A model generated the notes under the pieces. It had not been told where the DNA came from and ran no database searches. It saw only the letters and a list, made by a program, of their open reading frames with translations. A stretch of 33,115 nucleotides of DNA from an archaeon (GTDB lineage: Archaea; Thermoplasmatota; Thermoplasmata; Methanomassiliicoccales; Methanomethylophilaceae), in assembly GCA_024399155.1 (NCBI GenBank), contig JAKSHX010000001.1:1-33115 (forward strand), in the 5' to 3' direction. The translations under genes and the position numbers were made by a program. Shown here in pieces: positions 1-6,002 of this stretch. Position 1 is the stretch's first letter. The number at the start of each line of letters is the position of its first letter.

Positions 1-37
1 CAAGCGGTCGCCGTTCAGACGTCCGCCGTCGCTTCAC

Positions 38-53
38 TCTAAAGGGGGGTCAA
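38..53. repeat. 16-base direct repeat, left copy (TCTAAAGGGGGGTCAA)
   Basis: Identical to 2021-2036. The two copies bracket the whole leftward operon. Role unknown; possibly a regulator-binding site or the remnant of a duplication. Confidence 0.6.
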
Positions 54-87
54 GCCATATTTTGCCAATTGTCCAAAACAAAAAAAA

Positions 88-109
88 AGACCGGTCAATC
101 GACCGGTCT
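88..109 (-). terminator. Rho-independent terminator of the leftward operon
   Basis: A perfect palindrome, GACCGGTC-AATC-GACCGGTC (89-96 and 101-108, extended by one A-T pair), is followed on the minus strand by an uninterrupted U-tract (the A-run at 78-88). It lies 12 bases after the stop of the 483-residue minus-strand gene, exactly where a terminator of that operon is expected. Confidence 0.9.
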
Positions 110-121
110 CATAATTATTGA

Positions 122-1573
122 TTAATTTGTTTTTGTTGTGCGTTCAGTTATGCCTTTGTCCCAACTATCAACTAATTTGTTAAATTCATATGTGTAAAGT
201 GAAAATTCATTATATGAACGTTTTACAATTGGTTTACATGTTGCTTTAAAGCTTGAAACATCTTTACACTTTGAATTATAGCCCTTCTTTTTGCGGTAGT
301 TAATGCGAATAAGTGTTGATATATCAGCAGGTTTAAATGATTTGTTAATTTTAAACATTTTGCCTTTTTCACGCTTTACAATTCTATCGCCGTCGCTGTA
401 TGCTTTTTCTATTGCATATATGCCAATATTTACATCATTCATTTTTTCAAGGTCAAGACCGGTCTTTATTTCTGTGTCGTCATTTGTAATATAGTTTTCG
501 GTCATTGGTATGATTTTGCACTTTATTGCTTTATCACGCATAACTCTAAGGGCGGATTTTACACTGTTGACCGGTATGCCGGTCATAGTGCTAATTGATT
601 TTACGCCATACCGACCGCCGTTTTTAAGTCTGCATTCTAAAACGCGTTTCTGTATGTCGGTCAGGTTTAAAAGTTTAATAAGTTCGGTAAAGTCGTAAAG
701 TGCTTTATCATCACATGATAATTTTTTATGACCGCTTGAATAACTATCATTGACGTTAAATTTAAACTGATTATATCCTAGATAACGCTCATAGTACATA
801 TAACTATCGCCGTTTTCATCTGTATAAACTTTGTCCAAATAGGTATATTTATGGTTCACTTCACATTTTGTATCATTGTTATCAATATAACGACGTAAAC
901 GTTTATGCAGTAATTGAAGTAAACTAGATTTTTCCTTCACAATGACTTTATCATTGTTTTTTGCACTTGTTAATACTTCACTGACATAAATATGTCTGTT
1001 TAAACGTTTTGCAGTTATCGGTCTAGTTAAAAAATTTACATCATATACAAGTTTTTTTCCGTTTTCATCGGTCAAGCGGTCGCCGTTTTCATCGACCGGT
1101 CTGTATTTTTCATCACTAAAAATTATATCGTCCGGTATATCCTTGCAATAGTTGATAATATCATATACGACATTTTCAACCATAACCGAGCGTTCAGACA
1201 AACCTTTGTTGATATTTTCGTGTATGCCGGCATAAAGGTCTTTATCCGTGATATCAGTTACTAAACGGCCGTTTTTATTGTAATAAGTATCTGTTGAATT
1301 TTCAATACAGTACTTTGTATTAGCTAACACGGCGATATCATTTTCACGGCGATATTTTTCAATTGTTTCATTGCATGAACTATCATAAATCTTTTTTAGT
1401 ACGCTTGCAGTGATAACGCTTGCAAGGTTGTAAAGAGCGTTTACATAACAAACATGATTTCTGTCTATTGTGCCTTTGCGGTATAATCTATACATGTACA
1501 CAAATGTGAAAATAACTCTTGCATATGCGGTATTATCATCCTGTATTGGTTTATAAATTTTCTTTTCGTTCAT
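122..1573 (-). CDS. Sigma region 4-like helix-turn-helix protein, 483 aa
   Basis: A large leftward gene with an SD-like AGGGGGT seven bases before its ATG. Residues about 304-350 read as a sigma70 region 4-like helix-turn-helix: LTDIQKRVLECRL is followed by a turn (TGIPVNSVKSALR) and a basic recognition helix. The N-terminal 150 residues are helical and could be a degenerate sigma-like core region. The motif DENGD or DENGK occurs three times (about 161, 169 and 252). I recall similar proteins on clostridial conjugative elements, but cannot verify this. Codon use differs from the phage genes to the right (more CGN arginine, ACC and CCG codons), which suggests a separate origin. It could be a sigma-like regulator of gene expression or replication of the element; the exact function is unknown. 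Confidence 0.8.
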   Translation of the reverse strand: MNEKKIYKPIQDDNTAYARVIFTFVYMYRLYRKGTIDRNHVCYVNALYNLASVITASVLKKIYDSSCNETIEKYRRENDIAVLANTKYCIENSTDTYYNKNGRLVTDITDKDLYAGIHENINKGLSERSVMVENVVYDIINYCKDIPDDIIFSDEKYRPVDENGDRLTDENGKKLVYDVNFLTRPITAKRLNRHIYVSEVLTSAKNNDKVIVKEKSSLLQLLHKRLRRYIDNNDTKCEVNHKYTYLDKVYTDENGDSYMYYERYLGYNQFKFNVNDSYSSGHKKLSCDDKALYDFTELIKLLNLTDIQKRVLECRLKNGGRYGVKSISTMTGIPVNSVKSALRVMRDKAIKCKIIPMTENYITNDDTEIKTGLDLEKMNDVNIGIYAIEKAYSDGDRIVKREKGKMFKINKSFKPADISTLIRINYRKKKGYNSKCKDVSSFKATCKPIVKRSYNEFSLYTYEFNKLVDSWDKGITERTTKTN

Positions 1574-1587
1574 AATATGACCCCCTA

Positions 1588-1845
1588 TTATTTTTCAATT
1601 GCATTTAAAATGGTTGAATACTTTTCAATAATCTTTTCGTTTTCAGCTATAATCTTTTCGTTTTCAGCTATTGCTTTTTCATAACGATAAAGTGTTAACT
1701 GTCGAGATATCTCGATAAATTCAGATTTAGAAGGATAAACATAGTACATTGTTTCTTTTGTTGGTATTAATGTACATGCAAATATTGCAATGAATGATAC
1801 AATAATACCAATGATTAGCTTGATTAAAAAATTGTCTTTTTTCAT
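1588..1845 (-). CDS. Small membrane-anchored coiled-coil protein, 85 aa
   Basis: First gene of the leftward operon, with SD GGAG about ten bases before ATG. A single hydrophobic segment at residues about 8-27 (LIKLIIGIIVSFIAIFACTL) after a lysine-rich start predicts a membrane anchor with the C-terminus outside, or a lipoprotein-like signal (FAC). The C-terminal half is a charged helix containing a tandem repeat of ENEKIIA. The repeat is encoded by two perfect adjacent 21-base units at 1630-1650 and 1651-1671. No family is recognised. Its tight linkage to the sigma-like gene (14 bases apart) suggests co-expression. Confidence 0.7.
   Translation of the reverse strand: MKKDNFLIKLIIGIIVSFIAIFACTLIPTKETMYYVYPSKSEFIEISRQLTLYRYEKAIAENEKIIAENEKIIEKYSTILNAIEK
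1630..1671. repeat. Tandem 21-base repeat (2 copies)
   Basis: Two identical adjacent copies of a 21-base unit inside the 85-residue gene duplicate seven residues of its coiled-coil tail. A recent slippage event is the simplest explanation. Confidence 0.85.
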
Positions 1846-1973
1846 AGTCTTTACACTCCGTTCATATAGATTTGTAGGTTTTTGGGTTTGTGGTTTTTTC
1901 GTTGTTTGTACTGTCGACCCCCTTTATTCAATTGGTAGTATTTGGTTTGTATGGGTTTTATGTTCCCATAGAT

Positions 1974-2002
1974 ATTATACCACATTATTTTTTATTTGTC
2001 AA
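1974..2002 (-). promoter_or_regulatory. Consensus sigma-A promoter for the leftward operon
   Basis: On the minus strand the sequence reads TTGACA (2002-1997), a 17-base spacer, then TATAAT (1979-1974). Both hexamers match the consensus perfectly, giving a start near 1967 and a leader of about 120 bases before the 85-residue gene. The 16-base repeat copy at 2021-2036 lies just upstream of the -35 box, where an activator or repressor could bind. Confidence 0.9.
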
Positions 2003-2020
2003 CATAGAAAAATAGGCTAT

Positions 2021-2036
2021 TCTAAAGGGGGGTCAA
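2021..2036. repeat. 16-base direct repeat, right copy (TCTAAAGGGGGGTCAA)
   Basis: Identical to 38-53. Shorter relatives of the motif (AAAGGGGGT, or GACCCCCTT in the other direction) occur at 1916-1926, about 2074-2084 and 2544-2555 in the same non-coding region. Confidence 0.6.
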
Positions 2037-2379
2037 AACTTTTTCAAGGTCTTTTTTTCAGACTATAGGACTTTAAAGGGGGTTTGTTATGGTATTTTGT
2101 ACCATGCCGGTCTACGTTTGAGATTAAGTCACTCCATCTCCCAGCTCCAATCCAAAAATCTCCATCATCATCCTTCCTCGTTTTTTACATTTCTAACAAA
2201 GCTCGTATTTATGTCGTTTAAGTGACCTTAATAACCTTTAAACTATTTGAGATCAAGCAGCTTAATATCCAAAAAGAAAAAGATTCAAACTCCTTAACAA
2301 CTATAAATATCACCAAAAAGAACACTGGATATTTGTTAGGTTTTAAGATGAGAATAACTTAGAGAAAGGTTTTAGGTTA

Positions 2380-2408
2380 TTGACTTTTTTGTGTGGATAT
2401 GATATAAT
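2380..2408 (+). promoter_or_regulatory. Sigma-A promoter for the recombinase gene
   Basis: TTGACT (2380-2385), a 17-base spacer and TATAAT (2403-2408), with an extended -10 TG at 2400-2401. Transcription would start near 2415, giving a leader of about 280 bases before the recombinase ATG. It is one of the few host-type promoters visible in the window. Confidence 0.85.
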
Positions 2409-2417
2409 ATGAGTATA

Positions 2418-2628
2418 GAAATGTAGGTTCATTAATATAACTGTAATGAATAATATTCAAAATACTGAATAAATATTACATAATATGTTAGTAATATCTT
2501 TAATATTTTTTATATTATTTTTGTAGTTTTTTTCTTTTAGGGAGACCCCCTTCAATCAACGCATTTACGTGCTTCAAAAAAAATTTTAGCACCTTCTTGG
2601 TGATAAAATTATTTTACACCTACATTTC
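2418..2628. repeat. Inverted repeat pair GAAATGTAGG / CCTACATTTC
   Basis: A perfect 10-base inverted repeat has its arms at 2418-2427 and 2619-2628, about 190 bases apart, in the leader of the recombinase gene. Candidate arm-type binding sites for the recombinase, or chance in AT-rich sequence. Confidence 0.4.
2582..2610. repeat. Imperfect hairpin AATTTTAGCACC-TTCTT-GGTGATAAAATT
   Basis: Two 12-base arms with one mismatch around a 5-base loop. There is no clean U-tract, so a terminator role is doubtful. It could be a recombination core-type site or a leader RNA structure. Confidence 0.45.
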
Positions 2629-2698
2629 AACAGTTACATATCCAGCAAAAATATTCATAATAGTTAATATTTAGTAAGTATGAAAGGAAAATAAAAGT

Positions 2699-3505
2699 AT
2701 GAATAATGTATTTGAAAATAAGACAGGTATTATTGATGTTTCTGTATTAAGAGAGAACACACACAAGTTATCTTCTGGATTAATCTCTCCAGCTAAAGAA
2801 GAGGTTATAGATGATATAACAGAAGACAGAACATCAGATCCTATCAAGAGGATGTCAGATATCGATAGGATATGTAAGTATCTTAAAGAAGAAAAGAGAT
2901 ACAGAGATTATCTGTTATTTGTAATAGGTATTAACTTTGGATTAAGAATAAGTGACTTAAGAAAGTTAAGGTTCTCTAATCTTATAAATGATAACTTAGT
3001 ATTTAAGGATAGGTTCCCTGTATTTGAACAGAAGACAAGGAATACAAGGAAGAAGAAGATAAACAGATATATTACTATTAATGAAGCAGTAATCGAAGCA
3101 GTTACTCTTTATCTGGAGAATACTTCAGGTGTTTCATTAAGTGACTACATGTTTAAGAGTAAATCTAATAACGGTAGTAATAAGAATGAACCTATATCAG
3201 TAAGATCAGTAAACAGAATACTTGATAAGTTAGCTGAAGAGTTAGACTTAGATATGAAGGTATCAACACATACATTAAGAAAGACATTCTGTTATCATCA
3301 GATGCTTATGTCTCACAATGACCCTCGTAAGTTAATGTTATTACAGAAGATGTTAAATCACTCCTCACCTGCTCAGACTTTAGACTATATAGGTATTACC
3401 TGCGAAGAGATAGATGAAGCTTACAGGAATCTTAACTTAGGTTCAGAAGAGTACAACTATCTCTCAGGATGCAGTATCGTAGAAGTTGAGGACAGAGTGG
3501 GATAA
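2699..3505 (+). CDS. int: Tyrosine recombinase / integrase, 268 aa
   Basis: Site-specific recombinase of the tyrosine family, which breaks and rejoins DNA through a phosphotyrosine link. The catalytic residues are all present: Arg83 (GLRISDLRKL), His191 and Arg194 (HTLRKTF), His221 (LNHSSPAQ) and Tyr230 (TLDYIGI), with a Lys-rich beta-hairpin region near 112-120. Unusually, only about 55 residues precede the catalytic domain, too few for a full SAM-like core-binding domain; the first 50 are polar and look unstructured. ATG has SD GAAAGGA ten bases upstream. It is transcribed from its own promoter with a long leader. It is a good candidate for the phage integrase, although a second tyrosine recombinase lies at 11050. 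Confidence 0.9.
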   Translation: MNNVFENKTGIIDVSVLRENTHKLSSGLISPAKEEVIDDITEDRTSDPIKRMSDIDRICKYLKEEKRYRDYLLFVIGINFGLRISDLRKLRFSNLINDNLVFKDRFPVFEQKTRNTRKKKINRYITINEAVIEAVTLYLENTSGVSLSDYMFKSKSNNGSNKNEPISVRSVNRILDKLAEELDLDMKVSTHTLRKTFCYHQMLMSHNDPRKLMLLQKMLNHSSPAQTLDYIGITCEEIDEAYRNLNLGSEEYNYLSGCSIVEVEDRVG

Positions 3506-3591
3506 GGTTAAAGTATTTCAAGTAAGTTAAAGGACAGAGGTAAGAGTATATGAAAAAGGTATCAATAAATAAGAGAAATAACAAAGAATCT

Positions 3592-3658
3592 TTTATTTAT
3601 TAATATATTCCAGAAGAATTAAAGTATCATTCTTTTCTTTTTCTGGATAATAAATAAA
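3592..3658. repeat. Interrupted inverted repeat before the helicase gene
   Basis: TTTATTTATTA (3592-3602) plus TCCAGAA (3609-3615) can pair with TTCTGGA (3641-3647) plus TAATAAATAAA (3648-3658), leaving a 6-base bulge and a 25-base loop. The right arm ends one base before the helicase SD (AAAGGA, 3660-3665), so the structure could affect translation of that gene or end the recombinase transcript. Confidence 0.5.
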
Positions 3659-3674
3659 GAAAGGAATGATAGTA

Positions 3675-5780
3675 TTGATTTACGTATGTGATGCTGTCAT
3701 GGGGACTGGTAAGGCACAGCCGTTGTCAGAGCCGGTACTCACCTCTTGTGGGTATGTGTCTATGGGCAGTATCAAACCTGGAATGATGGTTTACGGAGAA
3801 GACGGAGAGCTGCATAAGGTACTTAAGGTATTCCCCCAGGGTCTTAAGTATACGTACCGGGTTAAGTTCTCGGATGGTGGTTATACTAATTGCTGTAATG
3901 AACATCTGTGGACTTATAAGGAGTACGATGATACTGAATGGGCTACCACTTCACTAGGATGCATTATGAACAACAGACTTTTCAGACTGAGGCTTCTGGG
4001 TGGTATCCAGTGGAGATATCAGATACCAGTGTGTAAAGCTGTGCAGTACTCATATCAGCCGTTACCTGTACCTCCTGAAAAGTTAGGTATACTTCTGAAC
4101 TATGACCCGGAGTTAGATATTACTAATGGGCTGAGTAACTTTGATGAAGATACCTTGTATGACTTACGTAAAAGAAGGATACCTAAGTGTTATCTTAGAA
4201 CTCAGATATCAGACAGGATTATTCTTCTGGATACGTTGGTGTCAGCTTACAGAAATAAGACTGGAGCCTTTGCAGATGAACAGTTTACTTTTACAACGAA
4301 GTCAATTGCGTTAGCCGAATCTGTTAAAGATCTTGTTGACGGGCTTGGCGGTCTGGCTCATGTTCCTGTGGAGAGGAAATCTAAAAAGACTTCTGAAGTT
4401 TTTTATGATGTTGTTATAGGCTTTGGGAATGAATACACAAAGAGGTATATAACAAGTGTTGTAAAGAATGGTCTTGAAGAATGTCAGTGTATTCTTGTTG
4501 ACAATAATACTCACCTGTATATAACTAAAGATCATATAGTTACCCACAATACTTCAGCAGCTATAACCTATATGAATCAGCACCCAAGTGAAAAATACAT
4601 ATATGTCACACCGTATTTAAATGAGGCAAAGAGAATAAAAGAAAAATGTCCGAATCTTCATTTTATTGAACCTAATGCGAAGATACCTGATTTTGATTTC
4701 TCAAAGCTTACTCATTCTACTTCGCTGATCGAACAAGGAAGGAATATTACTACGACACATGCGGCTTTCAGAAATTATTCTCCAGAAATGCTAAGCATAA
4801 TCAGAAAGCAGGGATACACTCTGTTTATAGATGAGAATCTGAGCATTCTTGAGGAAACCCCTTACAAAGCTACAGATCTTCAGCTGCTCGTTACTGGCGG
4901 ATATCTTAAGGAAGAAGACGGACGTTTTTATAAACTTGATAAAGCATATGACGGCGAAGTATTGAGTAAGGTATTTAATTTGATGGAGTCGAGATATTTA
5001 ATGAGGCTCGCAAATAACTCTGAAGATAATCAAGGAAACGACGATATACTTTTTTACTGGATGCTCCCACCTGATTTAATTGGGTCGTTCAAGAATGTAT
5101 TTGTTTTAACCTATTTATTTGAGGGACAAGGTTTATATCATTTTTTTAATATCTATGATATCCCATATAAGAATATAGGTGTAAGGCGGTTTGGCAGTTC
5201 AACGTTTGCATTTTGTGACGGAGAAAGTTATAGACCTGAATATTTATCTCGTTTATCTGAAATGATAGATATTGTAGACAATCAGAAGTTAAATAAAATC
5301 GGAGATGCACCATATGCTTTGTCTATGAGCTGGTTCGAGAGAGAGGGTAAAAAAGGTGTAGCTCAGTTAAAAAATAATATAAATAATTTATTCAGAAATG
5401 TGTGGAAGAACTCTAATAAAGATAATAGACTATGGGGAACGTTTGCTTCTCCAAAAGATAAACTTAAAGGTAAGGGGTATACAAAAAATTATCTTGTATT
5501 TAATGCAAGAGCAACCAACCAGTATAAAGATACGAAATATCTGGTTTACGCTGTTAATTTGTTTGTAAACGTTAAAGAAAAGTTGTTCTACAAATTAAGA
5601 GGGGCTGAGATGAGTGATGATGTCTTTGCTCTCTCTACAATGATACAGTGGATATGGAGATCGGGAATCAGGGACGGTAAGAAGATACACATATATATAC
5701 CTAGTCGCCGTATGAGACAGCTGTTAATTGACTGGATAAACAGTTTTGATTATGGCGAAGGTGGTGAGGAAAATGTGTAA
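3675..5780 (+). CDS. SF2 phage helicase interrupted by an intein, 701 aa precursor
   Basis: After removal of the 279-residue intein (residues 14-292) the mature protein is about 422 residues. Ligation restores the Walker A loop MGTGK-TSAAITY. Further superfamily 2 motifs follow: TTTHAAF (motif Ia), LFIDENLSIL (a DEAD-like Walker B, D-E-N), a motif III region around VFVLTYLFEGQ, FNARATNQYK (motif V) and MIQWIWRSGIRDG (motif VI, with arginine finger candidates). It is probably the phage replicative or origin-unwinding helicase, as in phage UL9-like proteins. I place the start at TTG 3675 because AAAGGA (3660-3665) is nine bases upstream; the ATG at 3666 touches the SD. It overlaps the next gene by eight bases. 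Confidence 0.85.
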   Translation: MIYVCDAVMGTGKAQPLSEPVLTSCGYVSMGSIKPGMMVYGEDGELHKVLKVFPQGLKYTYRVKFSDGGYTNCCNEHLWTYKEYDDTEWATTSLGCIMNNRLFRLRLLGGIQWRYQIPVCKAVQYSYQPLPVPPEKLGILLNYDPELDITNGLSNFDEDTLYDLRKRRIPKCYLRTQISDRIILLDTLVSAYRNKTGAFADEQFTFTTKSIALAESVKDLVDGLGGLAHVPVERKSKKTSEVFYDVVIGFGNEYTKRYITSVVKNGLEECQCILVDNNTHLYITKDHIVTHNTSAAITYMNQHPSEKYIYVTPYLNEAKRIKEKCPNLHFIEPNAKIPDFDFSKLTHSTSLIEQGRNITTTHAAFRNYSPEMLSIIRKQGYTLFIDENLSILEETPYKATDLQLLVTGGYLKEEDGRFYKLDKAYDGEVLSKVFNLMESRYLMRLANNSEDNQGNDDILFYWMLPPDLIGSFKNVFVLTYLFEGQGLYHFFNIYDIPYKNIGVRRFGSSTFAFCDGESYRPEYLSRLSEMIDIVDNQKLNKIGDAPYALSMSWFEREGKKGVAQLKNNINNLFRNVWKNSNKDNRLWGTFASPKDKLKGKGYTKNYLVFNARATNQYKDTKYLVYAVNLFVNVKEKLFYKLRGAEMSDDVFALSTMIQWIWRSGIRDGKKIHIYIPSRRMRQLLIDWINSFDYGEGGEENV
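3714..4550 (+). mobile_element. Class 3-type intein in the Walker A loop, degenerate LAGLIDADG domain
   Basis: The intein lies between GTGK and TSAA of the helicase P-loop. It starts with Ala (AQPLSEPVLTSCGY; block A) and ends VTHN before Thr(+1). The splicing residues fit the WCT signature of class 3 inteins: block B NEHLW gives His77 and Trp79; block F CILVD gives Cys272; block G gives Thr290-His291-Asn292. The middle holds a LAGLIDADG-like stretch (RIILLDTLVSAYR, then FTTKSIALAESVKDLVDGLGG). The acidic residue expected at the end of the helix motif is missing and the first motif is not clear, so the homing endonuclease is probably inactive. Its DNA is slightly richer in GC than the surrounding extein. 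Confidence 0.85.
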
Positions 5781-5988
5781 AAGATGTAGTAACTGTATTT
5801 TTAATAATACGGATCAGTGCGAAAATTCATTAGAATGCACATCTTATTCTCCGATTATTGAAATAGTAAGCGACGAGGAAATATTTGATCTCGTTGAGGA
5901 AGGTCGTAAGGAATACAGAAAAGAATGGCAGAGATACATCTCTGACAATTTTTTTGAAAGCATCAACATAGATTTGAGGGCTTTATAA
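5773..5988 (+). CDS. Small cysteine-rich protein, 71 aa
   Basis: Starts at ATG 5773, inside the last codons of the helicase gene, with SD GGTGAGG just upstream, so translation is probably coupled to the helicase. The N-terminus has five cysteines in the pattern C-x2-C-x2-C, then C and C (CKRCSNCIFNNTDQCENSLEC), which suggests a metal site. The rest is acidic then basic helix (EEIFDLVEEGRKEYRKEWQRY). No family recognised; its place between helicase and RNA polymerase suggests a role in DNA or RNA metabolism. Confidence 0.7.
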   Translation: MCKRCSNCIFNNTDQCENSLECTSYSPIIEIVSDEEIFDLVEEGRKEYRKEWQRYISDNFFESINIDLRAL

Positions 5989-6002
5989 TTTACGACAAAG
6001 GA

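Larger units (their letters stand above)
1846..2698. other. Divergent non-coding control region
   Basis: This 853-base gap between the leftward operon and the rightward recombinase gene holds no convincing gene. It contains the leftward promoter (1974-2002), a G-run motif family, a small palindrome ATGGTA-TTTTG-TACCAT (2089-2105), the rightward promoter (2380-2408), a long AT-rich leader, a pair of 10-base inverted repeats (2418-2427 and 2619-2628) and an imperfect hairpin (2582-2610). I see nothing recognisable in 2110-2370. Its place beside a tyrosine recombinase makes it the natural location for a phage attachment site, but no core can be identified from one sequence. Confidence 0.6.

Noticed and set aside
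303-698. Plus-strand open frames at 303-494 and 510-698
   Set aside because: They are antisense to the 483-residue gene, hydrophobic low-complexity shadows without a suitable ribosome binding site.
89-1100. GACCGGTC/ACCGGT repeats as a CRISPR or iteron array
   Set aside because: Spacing is irregular and most copies fall in coding sequence; only the pair at 89-108 forms a structure, the terminator.
38-2036. 16-base repeats as an insertion-sequence target duplication
   Set aside because: No transposase and no terminal inverted repeats between the copies.
2089-2121. Ten-codon reading frame (MVFCTMPVYV) after AAAGGGGG
   Set aside because: Well-placed SD but far too short to support as a gene; the palindrome ATGGTA/TACCAT explains the pattern equally well.
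3550-3603. Seventeen-codon frame (MKKVSINKRNNKESFIY)
   Set aside because: Possible microprotein with a moderate SD, but its end overlaps an inverted repeat and there is no other support.
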